Assembly: GCA_003139095.1 (NCBI GenBank)
Contig: PLHW01000008.1
Span: forward strand, 1 to 64,000
Direction of reading: 5' to 3'
DNA from: Acidobacteriaceae bacterium
Lineage (GTDB): Bacteria; Acidobacteriota; Terriglobia; Terriglobales; Acidobacteriaceae
Length of the DNA: 64,000 bases
Positions 45,918-54,016 of the stretch are shown here, one piece after another. Position numbers and translations under genes: made by a program. The notes under the pieces are model-generated. The model searched no databases, was not told the DNA's origin, and saw only the letters and a list, made by a program, of their open reading frames with translations. How positions within the stretch are numbered: position 1 is the first letter of the stretch; each line of letters begins with the position of its first letter.

Positions 45918-47975
45918 ATGGCATCGAACATGATCAGCATCACAGGGAAAATCACGAAAGTGAACGAGGCCGATGCGCAACGCCTCGGCGCTTTCATTTT
46001 GCTTTGCAACGAAGTTCTCGCCACCGCGCCGGTTTTGGCGGATGGCACCTACCGGCTGAATCTGTCGCGCGCGGCAGCGCTGGCCAAAAGCTCGTATGCC
46101 GTTACGCTGGCCATCGCTCCGGCCAGCGCGGCCAAACACCTCGAACACTTTCCGAACCTGCCGAAGGTAGCCCTGAAGCGTACCGACCTGGAAAAGGCGG
46201 ACAAGGAATTTCGCACTCCCGAAATTTCTATTTCGCAGGAAGTGCTCAAGGTCTGGTGGCTCTGGTGCCGCTGGTATTGCGTCTCGGGCACGGTTTTGGG
46301 TCAGGACGGTTGCGCGGCTCCGGGCGCGGAAGTGACAGTTTACAGCGTGAATTACACCGGCTCGGGCTATTCCAAGGTGCCGCGGGCCACGGTTACCACC
46401 GCCGCGGACGGCACTTTCAACGCCTGCTTTGAGTGGTGCAGTTGTGCGCTCTGTTTCCGCTGCTGGCCGTGCTGGCCCATCTGGTGGCACTGCTGGCCGT
46501 GGTGGTGGGAGTGGGACATCCTGCGCATTCTCGAAGCGATCGAAAAGCAACTCGTGCTCCCGGGCCCGGGGCCGGTCTCTCAAGTGAATGGCGGGATGTC
46601 TTTGATTCGGCCCGAGGCCCGCAGCTTAATGCGTGGCCAGGGCTTCGGCATCGCGAGCAGCGAGGCTTTCGCTCCCGATGCGGAACGAACGCAACTGATC
46701 GCCAGCAAGTTCTCGAATGCTCGCATCCGCGAACTCTTCCCGTGGTGGTGGTGGTGCTGTGACGACCCGAATATCGTGTTCAGCGTCACGCAGAACGGGA
46801 ATGTAATTCTCAACGAGAATCCCGCGACCAGTACGCGCTGGTGCTTCGAAGATGGCAGCTCGGTTTCGCTGGTGGGAAATTCGGACACCGGCACCGTGTG
46901 CCATCCGCACTGTCCGCCTGAGTACGGCTTTGCCTGGACGAACGTGGGCGACTACGTCGAAGTGGCCGACATAAACTTCGGGTATGCGGATCCGAGCGGC
47001 GATGCGGGCACCGACACCTGGGATATGCCCTTCGCCGGAGAGTTGTTCCTCTACGGCCAGTTCGCTACCGGATCGTCGGTCGCCTACTACCAGGTGCTGG
47101 CCGGACAGTGGTCTGGAAACCCTGCGCGCAGCGGAACGCAGCCCGCGATTGGGACCGGATCGCCGATCGCCGAGCCCCTGGATCGCGTGGTCTACATCTA
47201 CAACGGCGATGGCACGTTCAACTCCAGCCATACGGTAAGGATGGGTCCGTTCAACAACGGGAGCCACGTAAATCTGTACGCCACTCCCGCGGCCCGGCAG
47301 AATGGCCCAACCCCTCCCGGTCTGTTGCCATTTCCGACGGTCGCGGGGGCCTCGTACTACTGGGACCACCAGGGGCTGATCGCGCACACCTACGACTCGT
47401 CCAACCTGATCGGCGGCTCGCCGACCGGCGCGGTCGACTTGTCCGTGGTTGGCTACGACTCCACCTTGACCGAGGTCCTCTCTCCCAACATTCCGCCGCC
47501 GGGGCCGCCCGATGAACCGTTGACGCTCATGATCGACAATACGGGCCTGACCACGGCTCAGATCAACGGCAACATCTTGGCCTTTACCGCCGGCGGTGTA
47601 CCGGTGACATCCACTTCCTCTGGCGAGTGCCCCGCCTACGACATTGGTCCGGGTGGGTACATCCAGGTTAGCGTCACCGTCAATGACGCGAACGGCCATC
47701 TGTTCGAGTACGGTCTGTTTGTCAACTACGGCTCTGGTGCGCCTGGCGTCATTACGCCGCCCGGCACCCATGGCTACACAATAAACCCGCTCGGTTCTCC
47801 GGATTACGCCTCCAAGTCATGGGTCGGAGGGACGGAGATTATTACGTACTACCCGCCCGTCGATTGCTGCTACGACTTCATCCTCCGCGTTGGAAAGCGC
47901 GTCACCAACGGTGACAGCTTCCCCAGCATGTGGGATCAAGCGTTCCAGACCATGACGTTGAAGGTGTCGAGCTAG
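45918..47975 (+). CDS. Trp/Cys-rich protein with carboxypeptidase-regulatory-like domain
   Basis: The 685-residue protein has no obvious signal peptide. Residues 112-199 contain an exceptional Trp/Cys cluster (KVWWLWCRWYC, then FEWCSCALCFRCWPCWPIWW and HCWPWWWEWD; 16 or more aromatic or Cys residues in the last 30). Inside it lies a carboxypeptidase-regulatory-like strand set (VSGTVLGQDGCAAPGAEVTV ... TAADGTFNACFEW). A second burst, ELFPWWWWCCDDPNIVF, follows near 274-290. The rest (about 290-685) is Gly/Pro/Asn-rich beta structure. The start has an AAAGGAG site. A strong terminator follows at 47987. No named family is recognised. The clusters suggest a metal, haem or membrane-interacting surface; that is inference. 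Confidence 0.8.
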   Translation: MASNMISITGKITKVNEADAQRLGAFILLCNEVLATAPVLADGTYRLNLSRAAALAKSSYAVTLAIAPASAAKHLEHFPNLPKVALKRTDLEKADKEFRTPEISISQEVLKVWWLWCRWYCVSGTVLGQDGCAAPGAEVTVYSVNYTGSGYSKVPRATVTTAADGTFNACFEWCSCALCFRCWPCWPIWWHCWPWWWEWDILRILEAIEKQLVLPGPGPVSQVNGGMSLIRPEARSLMRGQGFGIASSEAFAPDAERTQLIASKFSNARIRELFPWWWWCCDDPNIVFSVTQNGNVILNENPATSTRWCFEDGSSVSLVGNSDTGTVCHPHCPPEYGFAWTNVGDYVEVADINFGYADPSGDAGTDTWDMPFAGELFLYGQFATGSSVAYYQVLAGQWSGNPARSGTQPAIGTGSPIAEPLDRVVYIYNGDGTFNSSHTVRMGPFNNGSHVNLYATPAARQNGPTPPGLLPFPTVAGASYYWDHQGLIAHTYDSSNLIGGSPTGAVDLSVVGYDSTLTEVLSPNIPPPGPPDEPLTLMIDNTGLTTAQINGNILAFTAGGVPVTSTSSGECPAYDIGPGGYIQVSVTVNDANGHLFEYGLFVNYGSGAPGVITPPGTHGYTINPLGSPDYASKSWVGGTEIITYYPPVDCCYDFILRVGKRVTNGDSFPSMWDQAFQTMTLKVSS

Positions 47976-47986
47976 AACGGACGACG

Positions 47987-48023
47987 GCCGCAGGGACCGG
48001 GGTATTTCTCGGGTCCCTGCGGC
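47987..48023 (+). terminator. Intrinsic terminator after the Trp/Cys-rich gene
   Basis: Perfect 12-bp stem GCCGCAGGGACC/GGTCCCTGCGGC with a 13-nt loop, followed by TTATT. It ends 27 bp before the ATG of the DUF1360 gene, so that gene either has its own promoter or depends on read-through. Confidence 0.85.
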
Positions 48024-48050
48024 TTATTCCATTTGGACAGGTTTGAAGCA

Positions 48051-48467
48051 ATGGTCTTTTACTGGCTGGCGCTCGGCATTCTGGCGGTCTGGCGGGTGAG
48101 CTACTTGCTCGCCTCGGAAAGCGGCCCTTGGCGCGTGTTTGAGCGGATCCGGCGACGAGCGGGAAACGGGTTTTGGGGCGAACTTCTTAGTTGCCTCTAT
48201 TGTCTGAGCGTTTGGGTGGCGGCGCCGTTTGCATTCTTTCTGGGCGAGTCGTGGAAGCAGCGGCTCATGCTTTGGCCCGCGCTTTCGGCCGGGGCAATCA
48301 TCGTGGAGCGGCTCGTGCATGGCAGCGAGCAAAGAGGAGCGGCAATGTATATCGAAGATGAGCAAGAGAACGACCGGGAAGGCGATCGTCAGGACGCAAT
48401 TCGCCCGGAAGAAGCGACTCACGACGAAGAAGATGAGGAGGCCGATCATGTGTTGCGGCAGAAATAG
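48051..48467 (+). CDS. DUF1360-type small membrane protein
   Basis: The 138-residue product starts with VFYWLALGILAVWRVSYLLA, has a CLYCLSVW motif (LLSCLYCLSVWVAAPFAFFL) and a third hydrophobic segment. This order matches DUF1360 proteins, three-helix membrane proteins of unknown function known from Firmicutes and other bacteria. A strongly acidic C-terminal tail (EDEQENDREGDRQD ... EEDEEADHV) is added here. The ATG at 48051 is chosen because the TTG at 48033 has no ribosome site. The end overlaps the next small gene by 20 nt. Confidence 0.75.
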   Translation: MVFYWLALGILAVWRVSYLLASESGPWRVFERIRRRAGNGFWGELLSCLYCLSVWVAAPFAFFLGESWKQRLMLWPALSAGAIIVERLVHGSEQRGAAMYIEDEQENDREGDRQDAIRPEEATHDEEDEEADHVLRQK

Positions 48468-48699
48468 GGTAGGACATCAGTACAACATTCCGAATCACCT
48501 TGCGACCTCGCGCGCTCCGGTGAGCAGCGCCTTGCCGTCCTGGCCCATGTTCGAGTACATGGGCCGGACGGCCCTGACCGCTATCGGAGCAATCACGGGA
48601 GCCCGCTACCGCTTCGATCGGCCCGGGGCCAGATTGCGGGTCGATCCGCGGGATCGCCCGGCCCTGGCCCGGGTTCCCGTGCTGCGGCCGGTCGGCTGA
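48448..48699 (+). CDS. MCCG-start small protein of the Trp/Cys-rich locus
   Basis: This 83-residue product begins MCCGRNRVGHQYNI. Its C-terminal half contains GRTALTAIGAITGARYRFDR and then a VDPRDRPALARVPVLRPV ending. Small proteins with a Cys-Cys-Gly N-terminus and a GRTALTxxGxxTGxxYRFxxPG pattern recur in bacterial genomes beside other unknown genes, by my recollection, but I know no function. The gene overlaps the DUF1360 gene by 20 nt, a sign of translational coupling. The N-terminal Cys pair may be a metal, thiol or lipid attachment site. A terminator follows at 48839. Confidence 0.7.
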   Translation: MCCGRNRVGHQYNIPNHLATSRAPVSSALPSWPMFEYMGRTALTAIGAITGARYRFDRPGARLRVDPRDRPALARVPVLRPVG

Positions 48700-49099
48700 G
48701 GGTCGCCGCCGCTTCTGAAAAAAACTCTGAAACGATTTTTATCCTCCCCGCACTATACCTATGAACGAGGCGTTGCCAAGAGGCGATGACCACAGTTCGC
48801 AACCTGGCCGGACAACCATTTGGCTGGGTTCTTATAGAGCCGGAGCCGAGGGGAAGCGGCTCCGGCACTTTTTGTCGGCCTTCTCCAAACCACTGGACTT
48901 GCGTTACGACACGAGCGAATCGAGGAGATCTCCTTTGCCAGCGCGCGATGTTCGGCACATCCCGTCAACTCCCTGCCGTCGCCCCGGACTTTCGGTTTTG
49001 AAACGCACGTCTCCCCCGGCGCAGACTTCGGAAAACGTATCGGGCGGGCAAGCTCCGGTGCTACACTGTCTGCCACTTGAGAGTTTCCGGGGCAAAGTT
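48700..49099. other. Leader region before the sigma factor gene
   Basis: About 400 bp. It contains the terminator at 48839 and presumably the sigma-factor promoter (after 48873). The frame of the sigma gene is open through this region, but the sequence does not read as protein and crosses the terminator. Confidence 0.55.
48839..48873 (+). terminator. Intrinsic terminator between small-protein operon and sigma gene
   Basis: Perfect 10-bp stem GCCGGAGCCG/CGGCTCCGGC with an 8-nt loop, followed by ACTTTTT. Its position shows that transcription of the MCCG gene group ends here and that the sigma-factor gene must start further downstream. Confidence 0.88.
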
Positions 49100-49717
49100 T
49101 TGGAGTTTCACTCTTTCGACGAAGCTTATGTCGACCGCTTACGGTCGGGAGACTATCGCACGCAGGAACATTTCTCCGCCTATTTCAGCGCCCTGATCAA
49201 AATCAAGCTGGGGTCCCGGCTCAGGTCGCCGGAAGCGGTCGAAGATTTGCGCCAGGAAACCTTCGCGCGTTTCTTTATCGCGCTTCGGGATGAAAAGATT
49301 CTTCGCCCGGAGTGCCTGGGATCGTTCATCAACTCGATCTGCAATAACGTGTTGCTCGAACACTATCGCTCCTCCGCCCGCGACGTTCCGCTCGACGTAG
49401 AAGAAGAGGGACATTCGCCCGTCGCCGATTTCGACATGCTGGGTGCGCTGAACGCAAAGGAAATAGAGAAGAAGGTCCGGGAAATCCTCCAGAAACTTCC
49501 AAAGCGCGACCGCCAACTATTGCGTCAGGTTTTCCTGGAAGAGCGCGATAAAGACGACGTGTGCCGTGAGCTGGGTGTGGACCGGGATTATTTGCGCGTG
49601 CTTTTGCATCGCGCAAAACAGACGTTTAAATCGCTGTATCTCAAGCACGCGAAGATTGGGTCTTCAGCCCTGGCTTCGGCCCAGAAGCCCTGGAATGCCG
49701 CCACTCGGAGTTTATAA
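49100..49717 (+). CDS. ECF-family RNA polymerase sigma factor
   Basis: The 205-residue product has a sigma-70 region 2 (about 5-75: FDEAYVDRLRSGDYRTQEHF, then LRQETFARFF) and region 4 (about 135-190: LPKRDRQLLRQVFLEERDKD, then ELGVDRDYLRVLLHRAKQTF). The frame is open back to an ATG at 48761, but a strong terminator lies between, so I prefer the TTG at 49100 (GGGG 8 nt upstream), which matches where related factors begin. It is followed at once by an anti-sigma gene and then by an unknown protein and a CHAT-domain lipoprotein. It probably controls this four-gene unit or a stress regulon. Confidence 0.85.
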   Translation: MEFHSFDEAYVDRLRSGDYRTQEHFSAYFSALIKIKLGSRLRSPEAVEDLRQETFARFFIALRDEKILRPECLGSFINSICNNVLLEHYRSSARDVPLDVEEEGHSPVADFDMLGALNAKEIEKKVREILQKLPKRDRQLLRQVFLEERDKDDVCRELGVDRDYLRVLLHRAKQTFKSLYLKHAKIGSSALASAQKPWNAATRSL

Positions 49718-49739
49718 AATGCAAGGGAGAATGACAATC

Positions 49740-50420
49740 ATGGACCACGACATGGTGGTTCGAGAGAAAATGACGGAACGATATCTGCTGAACGAGCTCG
49801 ACCCGGGTGTGCGGGACGAGTTCGAAGAGCACTTCTTCGTCTGTGCCGATTGCGCGCTCGATGTGCGCGCCGGCGCCGAACTGGTGGCGCGCAGCAAAGC
49901 CGTCCTGGCCGAAATGCCGGAGGAAGGTTTCATTCGCACCGTTCCCGCTCCGCCCAAGCCAGCTTTCGGATGGTTCGCGTGGCTCCGCCCCGCGTTTCTC
50001 GTGCCCGTCATGGCCACTCTGCTGCTCGTGATCGGCTATCAGAATCTGGTGACGTATCCCAAACTGCAATCCGCGCTTCATCAACCCCAGGTGCTGCCGT
50101 GGGCTTCGGTCAGTGTTGGGACCTGGGGCGAAAGCGGGCCGTCGCTCACGGTTCACCAGGGCGAAGGCTTTGTTCTGTTTGTGCGCAACCCGCGCGATGC
50201 CAGCTATGCTTCTTATAAGGCAAACCTTTATGACCACGACGAAAAGTTAGAATGGTCGCTCGCGATTCCAGCGGACTCGCAGCAGGATCATTGGTCCATT
50301 CAGATACCTCCGGCACAGTTCGCGGCGGGGAGTTACACTTTGGACGTCCTTGGAGTTACCGCCGCCGGCAATACCAAGGAAGTCGGTAAGGCATCATTCG
50401 AACTGCAAATACAAAAATAA
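49740..50420 (+). CDS. Zinc-type membrane anti-sigma factor
   Basis: The 226-residue product has the N-terminal zinc anti-sigma motif HxxxCxxC (EEHFFVCADC, about residues 25-34), which in this family binds the sigma factor. A transmembrane helix follows (LRPAFLVPVMATLLLVIGYQ, about 82-101), then an extracytoplasmic beta-rich sensor domain (WGESGPSLTVHQGEGFVLFV). Three in-frame ATGs (49719, 49731, 49740) are possible. The last has the AGGGAGA site at a good distance of 9 nt. The gene starts 22 bp after the sigma factor stop. It should hold the sigma factor inactive until the external domain senses a signal. Confidence 0.85.
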   Translation: MDHDMVVREKMTERYLLNELDPGVRDEFEEHFFVCADCALDVRAGAELVARSKAVLAEMPEEGFIRTVPAPPKPAFGWFAWLRPAFLVPVMATLLLVIGYQNLVTYPKLQSALHQPQVLPWASVSVGTWGESGPSLTVHQGEGFVLFVRNPRDASYASYKANLYDHDEKLEWSLAIPADSQQDHWSIQIPPAQFAAGSYTLDVLGVTAAGNTKEVGKASFELQIQK

Positions 50421-50444
50421 GTCCACGCAGGAGGAACTCACTGT

Positions 50445-51449
50445 ATGGCCGCAAATCCGAATCCCAATCCCTCTCCCGAGCTGTCCCACCTCTACCACGC
50501 CGAGGCCCACATCTTAAGCGGCGAATTGCATCATCCCATCAAGCAGCAAATCGAACCCTACGGAAATGTTGTGCTCGCCAATAGCCGCCGCGAAACCCAC
50601 CTCGCGCAAAGCGTCAAAGAGACAAGCATCGAAGGCCTGATTTCCTTCAAGTCGGGCCACACCCGCGTCATTGGTACCCAGGTCCAGAACAAGAAAGATA
50701 TCTTCGGCAACGATCACGCAGGCTTTATCACGCTGGCGACATCGGTTTTGGAAGGTTTGAACGTGGTCGACATCGTCACCGCGGATCGGGTGGTGGCGCA
50801 GGCTTCCAGTCAGCATGCGCATAACGCCGCGGCCGGCACTGTCGAGCATGTGCCCGCGGTCACGTTTCTTGGGACGCGCTTTGAGAACTTCCGCATCGGC
50901 GGCTATCCGGTTGAGATCGAACTCGATCTGGAATTCTGCGCAAATAAACCGAAGGACGACCGCTCCTATCTCGAGGATAAAGACTTCCTCGATGGCGTCG
51001 AGCGTCAATTCGCGGCGATCAAGAAGACCAAGGGTCTTCCGAAAGACCTCGCAAGCGAGTACGATTCCAGAATTGCCAACATCGCCACTTTGCGTAAAGG
51101 CAATGGCAAAGGCTCATCGAACGGCCACTCCACGCTGCAATGCTCACTGGTCAAAAGCATCGGTCCCATCCCGATTCCCGGCGTGAAGGTCTTCGGGAAT
51201 CGCATCTTCATTCCGAACTTTGGGACCATCGCTCTAGCCGAAATCGAAGTGGGAGTGAAAACTACCAATGGCGGCGCATTCTCGCGGCGGCAAAAAGCAT
51301 CGTCGCCGGCCTCCGTCAAAAGCAATGTTCCCAGCAACAGCCACTACTTCACACTTCACATGTTCGACATGCAGTTGGGCTGCCCGGTAAGCGGCACGGC
51401 AAAGGGGCCCGGCGTCACCTGCAACGGGAACAGCGGCGGTCCAGGATAG
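50445..51449 (+). CDS. Unknown 334-residue protein of the sigma/CHAT unit
   Basis: No family is recognised. The protein starts without a signal peptide (NPNPNPSPELSHLYHAEAHI), is rich in beta and mixed segments, and has His-rich patches (SSQHAHNAAAGTVEHV). A Ser/Asn/Gly-rich linker (GNGKGSSNGHST) separates two domains, and a Gly-rich tail (GPGVTCNGNSGGPG) ends it. The GGAGG site 9 nt before the ATG is good. The stop codon lies inside the open frame of the CHAT gene. Being encoded next to a CHAT protease and its sigma/anti-sigma pair, it is a candidate substrate, partner or effector of that protease; this is inference. Confidence 0.7.
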   Translation: MAANPNPNPSPELSHLYHAEAHILSGELHHPIKQQIEPYGNVVLANSRRETHLAQSVKETSIEGLISFKSGHTRVIGTQVQNKKDIFGNDHAGFITLATSVLEGLNVVDIVTADRVVAQASSQHAHNAAAGTVEHVPAVTFLGTRFENFRIGGYPVEIELDLEFCANKPKDDRSYLEDKDFLDGVERQFAAIKKTKGLPKDLASEYDSRIANIATLRKGNGKGSSNGHSTLQCSLVKSIGPIPIPGVKVFGNRIFIPNFGTIALAEIEVGVKTTNGGAFSRRQKASSPASVKSNVPSNSHYFTLHMFDMQLGCPVSGTAKGPGVTCNGNSGGPG

Positions 51450-53920
51450 CCATTGGCATCTCCCTCGTGCTTTTGGTCTGCGTGTCGTCGTGTCGCCAGA
51501 ATGACGACGCGCAGACCACCTACGATCATGCCTACAACGCCCTTCTCCACGGCGCTCCAAAACAAACCCAGAAAGAGGCCCATGAGGAATGCCAAAGGTA
51601 CCGGGATTCAAACCCGGAATGGGCGTGGAAATTCCGAATCCTCGAGGCAAGATCCCTCTTGCAACAGAGCCATTACGAAGAAGCCCTGGCCCTGCTCAAG
51701 TCGTTTCCCCTCCCCCTGCAAGAACCCGATTTAGCCATCTCGATATTGACGTTTGAAGGCGAAGCCAACACTATGACGCACAAGTTCCCGGAAGCGGCCA
51801 GGCTACTCGGGGAGGCAACCGGACTCTGCGACAAATCTGTATCGCCGCCGTGCGGATATGTTTTCAAAGCGCGCGGACTATTGGCAGGCGAGCAAAATCA
51901 GTGGGACTTGGCAGAACAAGCGTTTGAGCTTGCACTCAACTTCGCACGCACCCACGGGGATGCCGCACTCGAATCCCATGCCCTTATTAGCCTTGCGAAT
52001 GTGTCTCTCACCAGAGAGCGTTACGACGAAGCCATCAATCGGTCGGAGGCCGGGTACCTCGCCGCGAGATCCGTGGACGCCCGACGGTTTGAACTCATCG
52101 CCCGTGGCAACATCGGCTGGGCGTATTACAAACTCGGCGATTCCGAGAAGGCCTTGGCATTATCAATAGACGCAGCAAATCTGGCCGCCCAGATTGCAGA
52201 CGTTTGGAATGAAGAGAACTATCTCACTAACGTCGGCTACTTCTACATGGATGAGCGCAAGTTTGACTTAGCCGCGTCCTCATTTCAACGAGCGTTGGCT
52301 CTTGCACAGGGGATTAATGCGAAGAGACATGTCTACAATGCCCTGCGCGTGCTCGCGCGTCTTTCATTGCAAACAGGAAATCTCGACGACGCAGACAAAT
52401 ATGCCCAGATGGCTCTCGACATAGCACGACAAGAAAACAACCACCTCGACGAACTTTATCCCCGGCTTGTTCAGGCACAAATCGCCGCCAGCCGTGGCGA
52501 CAACCACAAAGCCAAGGCAACAATCCAGGAACTCGACCAGGACAAGATGTGTCCTGTATCTCTCAAGTGGGAAGCCGAGCACTCGCTGGCAAAGCTGTAC
52601 GAAAGCGAAAATCATTCCGACCTCGCCGAGCGCGAATATCGCGCCGCTCTCACGACGTTCGAAGGCGCCCGTGAAACCGTGCATCACGAAGACTCGCAGC
52701 TCTCTTTCCTGACCAACGCCTCCCGCATCTACGACGACTACGTGCATTTCCTGGTTGCGAATAAAAAGACGGACGATGCCCTTCGCTGGGCCGACTACAG
52801 CCGCGCCCGCACTCTTTCTGAAGGCCTGGGACTGCTGCCGAAGGGCGCGTCCACCGGCCCGGCCCCGCTGAACGCTCAGCAAATTTCCCGGCGCGCCAAC
52901 GGTGCCGTCCTTTTCTATTGGTTGGGCGAGCGCCAATCCTATCTCTGGGCCATTACGCCGCAACAGACCGCCTTATTCACGCTGCCGCCACGTTCCGAAA
53001 TCGAAGCCTCCGCCGAGCGCTATCACCAATCGCTCCTCGGACCGCAGGATGTCCTCGAATCGGCCGATCCGGACGGCCTCTGGCTCTATCGCACTCTGAT
53101 CGCTCCCGCACAGCCGCTCCTGAAAAAAGATGCCAAGGTGTTTGTCATCCCCGACGGCTCGCTCAACAATCTCAACTTTGAGACGCTGATCGCCGGCCAA
53201 CCCAATCCTCATTTCTGGATCGAAGACGCCGACGTCGTGAATGCCAGTTCCCTGCGGATGCTCGAAGCGTCTCTTCTTCGCAGCACGAACCACAACGCAA
53301 AGCGCCCCGCCAACTTACTGCTCATCGGCGATAGCATCGCTCCCAGCAAGGAATATCCCGAGTTGCCCAGAGCCGCCGACCAGATGAAGAGTGTCGGCCG
53401 CCACTTTCCAGCCGCGGACGAGCGGGTGTTCGCCCGCGAGCAAGCGACGCCCGATGCTTACATCGCCAGCGCTTCCCAGCAGTTTTCCTACATTCACTTC
53501 GTGGCGCATGGCACCGCAAGCCGCTTAAGCCCGCTCGACTCGGCCATTGTGCTTTCCAGAAGCGCGGCACAGCCCGACTCGTTCAAGCTCTACGCGCGCG
53601 ACATCATTCAGCACCCGCTGCACGCCGACCTCGTCACCATTTCCGCTTGTTACGGCGCGGGCGAGCGCGCATATTCGGGAGAAGGGTTGGTCGGGCTGGC
53701 CTGGGCTTTCTTACGAACTGGGGCCCACAACGTGATCGCCGGACTTTGGCAAGTAAGCGACGCGTCCACCGATCAGCTGATGGATCGGTTTTACGACGAA
53801 CTGGCGAAGGGCGCCACTGTGGATGCGGCGCTCCGCACCGCCAAACTTTCATTGCTCCACACCAGCACCTTTCACAATCCGTTTTACTGGGCGCCGTTTC
53901 AGCTCTATACCGGCTCGTGA
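51419..53920 (+). CDS. TPR-CHAT protease lipoprotein
   Basis: The product (about 833 residues) has a lipoprotein-like signal (IAIGISLVLLVCVSSC), a TPR-repeat region (about 60-480: NIGWAYYKLGDSEKALALSI, NVGYFYMDERKFDLAASSFQ) and a C-terminal CHAT caspase-like domain (about 490-830). The catalytic His is in YIHFVAHGTAS and the catalytic Cys in TISACYGAGE. No ATG, GTG or TTG gives a sensible start: the frame is open far back into the preceding gene. A CTG at 51419 (AAGGGG upstream) gives a perfect basic n-region plus lipobox, so a rare CTG start overlapping the previous gene by 31 nt is my best guess. CHAT proteins are cysteine proteases in several bacterial signalling systems. Confidence 0.82.
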   Translation: MQREQRRSRIAIGISLVLLVCVSSCRQNDDAQTTYDHAYNALLHGAPKQTQKEAHEECQRYRDSNPEWAWKFRILEARSLLQQSHYEEALALLKSFPLPLQEPDLAISILTFEGEANTMTHKFPEAARLLGEATGLCDKSVSPPCGYVFKARGLLAGEQNQWDLAEQAFELALNFARTHGDAALESHALISLANVSLTRERYDEAINRSEAGYLAARSVDARRFELIARGNIGWAYYKLGDSEKALALSIDAANLAAQIADVWNEENYLTNVGYFYMDERKFDLAASSFQRALALAQGINAKRHVYNALRVLARLSLQTGNLDDADKYAQMALDIARQENNHLDELYPRLVQAQIAASRGDNHKAKATIQELDQDKMCPVSLKWEAEHSLAKLYESENHSDLAEREYRAALTTFEGARETVHHEDSQLSFLTNASRIYDDYVHFLVANKKTDDALRWADYSRARTLSEGLGLLPKGASTGPAPLNAQQISRRANGAVLFYWLGERQSYLWAITPQQTALFTLPPRSEIEASAERYHQSLLGPQDVLESADPDGLWLYRTLIAPAQPLLKKDAKVFVIPDGSLNNLNFETLIAGQPNPHFWIEDADVVNASSLRMLEASLLRSTNHNAKRPANLLLIGDSIAPSKEYPELPRAADQMKSVGRHFPAADERVFAREQATPDAYIASASQQFSYIHFVAHGTASRLSPLDSAIVLSRSAAQPDSFKLYARDIIQHPLHADLVTISACYGAGERAYSGEGLVGLAWAFLRTGAHNVIAGLWQVSDASTDQLMDRFYDELAKGATVDAALRTAKLSLLHTSTFHNPFYWAPFQLYTGS

Positions 53921-54016
53921 GCAGACGCGGTTACGATTGCGTTCGATATCCAGTCTGCCGCATACAAGGCCGCGCTCAGAATTTCGCGCGATCATCCACT
54001 CTGGCCGGACAGCGAA

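Noticed and set aside
51597-51625. A sequence resembling a tRNA T-arm (GGGATTCAAACCCGG)
   Set aside because: It lies inside the CHAT gene coding frame and no acceptor stem or anticodon arm can be drawn around it.
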